From Bacteroidales bacterium (GTDB lineage Bacteria; Bacteroidota; Bacteroidia; Bacteroidales; F082), in the NCBI GenBank assembly GCA_017539045.1, contig JAFYHS010000006.1, positions 124,001-188,000 on the forward strand: DNA of 64,000 nt, read 5' to 3'. Of this stretch, positions 61,154 through 64,000 are shown one piece after another (positions within the stretch are counted from its first letter, which is position 1; the number at the start of each line of letters is the position of its first letter). Made by a program: the position numbers and the translations under genes. The notes below the pieces were generated by a model. The model did no database searches. It was given only the letters and a program-made list of their open reading frames with translations, and was not told where the DNA came from.

Positions 61154-62188
61154 ATGGAGAAAAAAGACTTACTGAAAGATGTTGTCGAACATATCGACAT
61201 TAAGAAGTACGACTCGACCGAACTCATCAACGCCATGCGTAAGATGTCGTTCACCTCGCGCGACACCGCTCGCGCCGCCGACATCCTCTGCCAGATGATC
61301 GCGGAGAAGGACTGCACCAACATCCTCACCATCGCCGGTTCCACCTCGGCCGCCGGCTGCATGCAGGTGTATGTGGAGATGGTCAAGAACAAGATGGTTG
61401 ACGCCGTCGTCAGCACGGGTGCCTCCATTATCGACATGGACCTCTTCGAAGCCCTCGGCTACAAGCACTACATCGGCACGAAGGAGAACGTCATCCCCGA
61501 CACCAAGCTGCGTGAGCTCTACATCGACCGTATCTACGATACCTTCATCGACGAAGAAGAACTGCAGGCCTGCGACCAAGCCACCTGCGACGTGGCCGAC
61601 ACCCTGGAGTGCCGTCCCTACAGCAGCCGCGAGTTCCTCTATGAGGTCGGCAAATGGCTGGCCAACGGTCACGGCGTGAAGAAAGAGAGCCTCATCCAGA
61701 CCTGCTACGAGTGCGGCGTGCCGATCTTCTGCCCCGCCTTCAGCGACAGCTCCGCTGGCTTCGGCATCGGTAAACACCAGTGGCTCCGCAAGAAAGCCGG
61801 CAAGCCCTACGTCAGCATCGACTCAGTGGCCGACTTCCTCGAACTCACCGAAATCAAGATGAACAGCCCTCAATCGGGCCTCTTCATGGTCGGTGGCGGC
61901 ACACCCAAGAACTTCGCTCAGGACACCGTCGTCTGCGCCGAGATCCTTGGCGTCGAAGTGCCTATGCACAAATATGCCATCCAGATTACCGTGGCCGACG
62001 TGCGCGACGGCGCCTGCTCATCGTCGACGTTGCTCGAGGCTGGCTCATGGGGCAAGGTAAGCGAAGAGCTCCAACAGATGGTCTATGCCGAAGGCACCAC
62101 TGTCATCCCCGCCATCGTCAGCTACGCCTACCACAACGCACCGTGGCGTGAGCGTGAGTATAAGAACTGGCAGAAGTTATATCATTAA
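61154..62188 (+). CDS. Deoxyhypusine-synthase-like protein
   Basis: Protein of 344 residues of the deoxyhypusine synthase family, NAD-dependent enzymes that move an aminobutyl group between amines. The catalytic Lys is K301 in EAGSWGKVSEE, matching the SWGK motif of true synthases; the NAD-site stretches STGASIIDMD (87-96) and VGGGTPKN (246-253) are present. Bacteria lack eIF5A, so the product is more likely a polyamine such as homospermidine or another aminobutyl/aminopropyl compound. The next two genes are amine-related, supporting a polyamine role; the exact reaction is inference. Confidence 0.88.
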   Translation: MEKKDLLKDVVEHIDIKKYDSTELINAMRKMSFTSRDTARAADILCQMIAEKDCTNILTIAGSTSAAGCMQVYVEMVKNKMVDAVVSTGASIIDMDLFEALGYKHYIGTKENVIPDTKLRELYIDRIYDTFIDEEELQACDQATCDVADTLECRPYSSREFLYEVGKWLANGHGVKKESLIQTCYECGVPIFCPAFSDSSAGFGIGKHQWLRKKAGKPYVSIDSVADFLELTEIKMNSPQSGLFMVGGGTPKNFAQDTVVCAEILGVEVPMHKYAIQITVADVRDGACSSSTLLEAGSWGKVSEELQQMVYAEGTTVIPAIVSYAYHNAPWREREYKNWQKLYH

Positions 62189-62195
62189 TTAACTA

Positions 62196-62264
62196 TGGCT
62201 TATGGCTCATGGCCTATGGCAGTGCTGCCGCAGGCCATGGGCCATAGTCATAGGCCATAAGCCA
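62196..62264. repeat. 69-bp inverted repeat abutting a start codon
   Basis: Ends TGGCTTATGG and CCATAAGCCA, with inner repeats of ATGGC/GCCAT around a short centre (AGTGCTGCCGCAGG). The right end lies 5 bases before the ATG at 62270, so it replaces the normal leader and any ribosome-binding site. Confidence 0.78.
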
Positions 62265-62269
62265 AAAGA

Positions 62270-63445
62270 ATGGACATCAGCATCTTCCTTGAACCCGTCG
62301 CTGAGAAGTGTTTCGGCGCGGCCTATCGTCCCGGCAAGAAGACCTTGGGCGAAACCATCACCATCTACCGCGACGAGGATGAGTTCCCCAACCTCGAAGG
62401 TGTGGATTTGGCCATCATAGGTGTCAAGGAAGAACGTGGTGCTGTCGACAACAAAGGCTGTGCCGACGGCGTGGACTACATCAGAAAAGCCCTCTATCCT
62501 CTTTTCAACCATTGGCCACAACTCCATATCATCGACCTGGGAGACATCAAGATCGGCAAAGACATTTCTGACACCTATTTTGCCTTCAATCAGGTGCTTA
62601 CCGAGTTGATGAAGAACAAAACAGTGCCTATCATCATCGGGGCGGGACAAGACCTCACCTACACAATGTATCAGGTCTATGAGCCCACAGGCAAGCTCAT
62701 CAACATCGCCGCCGTCGACCCCATGTTCGACATCGGCAATGACAAGGAAGCGCTCAACTCGCATTCCTATTTAAGCCATATCATCCTGCACCAGCCCAAC
62801 TTCCTGTTCAACTTCACCAACATCGGCTATCAGTCGTATTATGTTGACACAGAGAATATTGAGCTGATGAAACAGCTGCTCTTCGATGCCTATCGTTTGG
62901 GCAGCATCAAGCAAAACATCGAACTGACCGAGCCGCTCATTCGCAATGCCAACCTTTTGAGTTTCGACATATCGGCCATCCGTGCCGCCGATGCACCAGG
63001 CATAAGGAACGCCTCGCCCAATGGTTTCAACGGAGAGGAAGCTTGTCGCATGACACGTTATGCCGGACTGAGCTACAAACTATCATCCATCGGCTTCTTC
63101 GAATACAATCCACATTACGACATCAACTCGCGCACGGCCAACCTCATCGCCGAGATGATCTGGTACTTCATCGAGGGCTTCTCAAGCCGTCAGGACGACA
63201 TCCCCACCATGGAGAGTAACGACTTCAAGCGTTACAACGTGCAAATCGGTGAAAACCAAAATGACGTGGTCTTCCTTTGCCATAAGATTACAGGCAAGTG
63301 GTGGATGGACATGTCGTTCCTGCAAAACGACGACCAACGCTACGAAAGGCATCACTTCATCCCCTGCTCGAAGGAAGACTACGAACAGGCCATGCGCAAC
63401 GAACTGCCTGACAAGTGGTGGCAGTTCTATCAGAAGTTGATGTAA
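62270..63445 (+). CDS. Divergent arginase-family protein (formimidoylglutamase-like)
   Basis: Ureohydrolase-fold protein of 391 residues, of a Bacteroidota clade usually annotated as formimidoylglutamase. Fold landmarks are IIIGAGQDLTYTMY, AAVDPMFDIG and LSFDISAIRAADAPGI. Several manganese ligands of true arginases are absent: the His of GGxHD reads Q127, the His of DAHxD reads M152, and the second Asp of SxDxD reads S235; D128, D150, D154 and D233 remain. It may bind one metal, use another chemistry or be non-catalytic. Between a deoxyhypusine-synthase-like gene and an agmatine-deiminase-family gene, so a link to polyamine or arginine breakdown is plausible. Confidence 0.83.
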   Translation: MDISIFLEPVAEKCFGAAYRPGKKTLGETITIYRDEDEFPNLEGVDLAIIGVKEERGAVDNKGCADGVDYIRKALYPLFNHWPQLHIIDLGDIKIGKDISDTYFAFNQVLTELMKNKTVPIIIGAGQDLTYTMYQVYEPTGKLINIAAVDPMFDIGNDKEALNSHSYLSHIILHQPNFLFNFTNIGYQSYYVDTENIELMKQLLFDAYRLGSIKQNIELTEPLIRNANLLSFDISAIRAADAPGIRNASPNGFNGEEACRMTRYAGLSYKLSSIGFFEYNPHYDINSRTANLIAEMIWYFIEGFSSRQDDIPTMESNDFKRYNVQIGENQNDVVFLCHKITGKWWMDMSFLQNDDQRYERHHFIPCSKEDYEQAMRNELPDKWWQFYQKLM

Positions 63446-63460
63446 ACCAAAACATTTTAT

Positions 63461-63468
63461 TACTTTTG
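63461..63468 (+). promoter_or_regulatory. -7 box for the agmatine-deiminase-family gene
   Basis: TACTTTTG, 43 bases before the ATG at 63511. Confidence 0.5.
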
Positions 63469-63510
63469 CCGCAAAATTTTATTTACGTTGAATCTAACGA
63501 TTTCAAAGCA

Positions 63511-64000
63511 ATGAAAAAAGCACTATCTATCTTTACCTTATTGCTCCTGATGGCCGTCACCGTACAGGCTCAAGATGCTTCGACTCCGCTCAGCAACCAA
63601 AAACCCGACTGGATGAGATGGCACTATCTCTCCGAAGCAGAGATGTACGACACCTCGCGTGGCATGAACTTCGTTGAGACCGACCCGCCGGCGGGCGAGC
63701 CGCGTTTCGTGGCTGAGTTTGAACCCATGCAAGGCGTGATGATCCGTTATCCCTTGGGCATCCCGACAAGCCTCGTGGCGCAACTTTCCAATAACTGCAT
63801 GGTGTATTGCATTGTGAGCAACAATCAGCAAAACCAAGCCCAAAACAGTTTCCAAAGTGCAGGCGTCAACATGAGCAATGTGACCTTCGTCAACGCGCCG
63901 ACCGACTCCTACTGGGTGCGCGACTACGGCCCGTGGTATATCTTCGAAGACCGCGAACCCGCCATCGTCGACAACGTCTACAACCGCCCGCGTCCCAACG
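63511..64000 (+). CDS. Agmatine deiminase / PPAD-family protein, 3'-truncated by window edge
   Basis: Guanidino-group modifying enzyme family that includes agmatine deiminase and Porphyromonas peptidylarginine deiminase. Only the first 163 residues are in the window. A signal peptide ends VTVQAQ (residue 21), so unlike cytoplasmic agmatine deiminases it is exported, which points to the PPAD-like secreted branch. The conserved stretches PRFVAEFEPMQGVMIRYPLG and APTDSYWVRDYGPWYIF are family hallmarks. The catalytic Cys lies beyond the window end. Confidence 0.88.
   Translation, partial: MKKALSIFTLLLLMAVTVQAQDASTPLSNQKPDWMRWHYLSEAEMYDTSRGMNFVETDPPAGEPRFVAEFEPMQGVMIRYPLGIPTSLVAQLSNNCMVYCIVSNNQQNQAQNSFQSAGVNMSNVTFVNAPTDSYWVRDYGPWYIFEDREPAIVDNVYNRPRPN

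Overview
The window is chromosomal DNA from a member of the Bacteroidales (Bacteroidota), most likely an uncultured animal-gut or rumen species. Evidence for this: many genes have a TAnnTTTG -7 promoter box; four exported proteins end in type IX secretion (T9SS) sorting domains; the gene order acpP-fabF-rnc-IPExxxVDY, the GH97/GH106/GH78 rhamnose enzymes, DUF1573 and GIN-domain lipoproteins are all typical of the phylum. No rRNA, tRNA, CRISPR array, integrase or transposase gene was found. The species cannot be fixed from sequence alone.

Layout. 1-6.9 kb: glutamine synthetase (5' end outside the window), a GT39-type membrane glycosyltransferase, the fatty-acid block acpP-fabF-rnc and a LysE exporter. 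6.9-16 kb: a GH3-family acyl-amide synthetase and three T9SS cargo proteins (beta-helix protein, esterase, C10 peptidase), with small metabolic genes between them. 16-21 kb: an ECF sigma factor module, a broken AlkZ-like glycosylase gene, a thioesterase and an M28 peptidase. 21-31.3 kb: TrkA/TrkH potassium uptake, a TPR regulator-like protein and a DUF1573 protein that share an operator-like dyad, outer-membrane barrels, and a second sigma/anti-sigma/barrel operon. 31.4-42.5 kb: a rhamnose-rich pectin locus (GH97, an internally deleted rhamnulokinase, GH106, GH28, GH78). 42.5-53.2 kb: DUF1232, ruvC, a HigBA toxin-antitoxin pair, a TonB-domain protein, radA, a CotH/T9SS pair, recJ and purH. 53.2-64 kb: mreBCD, two thioredoxin-fold lipoproteins, cysQ, topA, then a deoxyhypusine-synthase-like gene, a divergent arginase-family gene and an agmatine-deiminase-family gene (3' end outside the window).

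The most unusual signal is a set of nine dispersed palindromic elements of at least six sequence families. Two abut start codons, two fill intergenic gaps, four are translated in frame inside genes (two in the GT39 gene, one in the GH106 gene, one in cysQ), and one frameshifts the AlkZ-like gene. They resemble REP/MITE elements that have invaded coding sequence, much like the Rickettsia palindromic elements. No mobilising enzyme for them lies in the window. Other points of interest are the shared dyad operator at 24.8 and 26.4 kb, the rhamnulokinase deletion, and the arginase homologue that lacks manganese ligands and sits beside a bacterial deoxyhypusine-synthase homologue.
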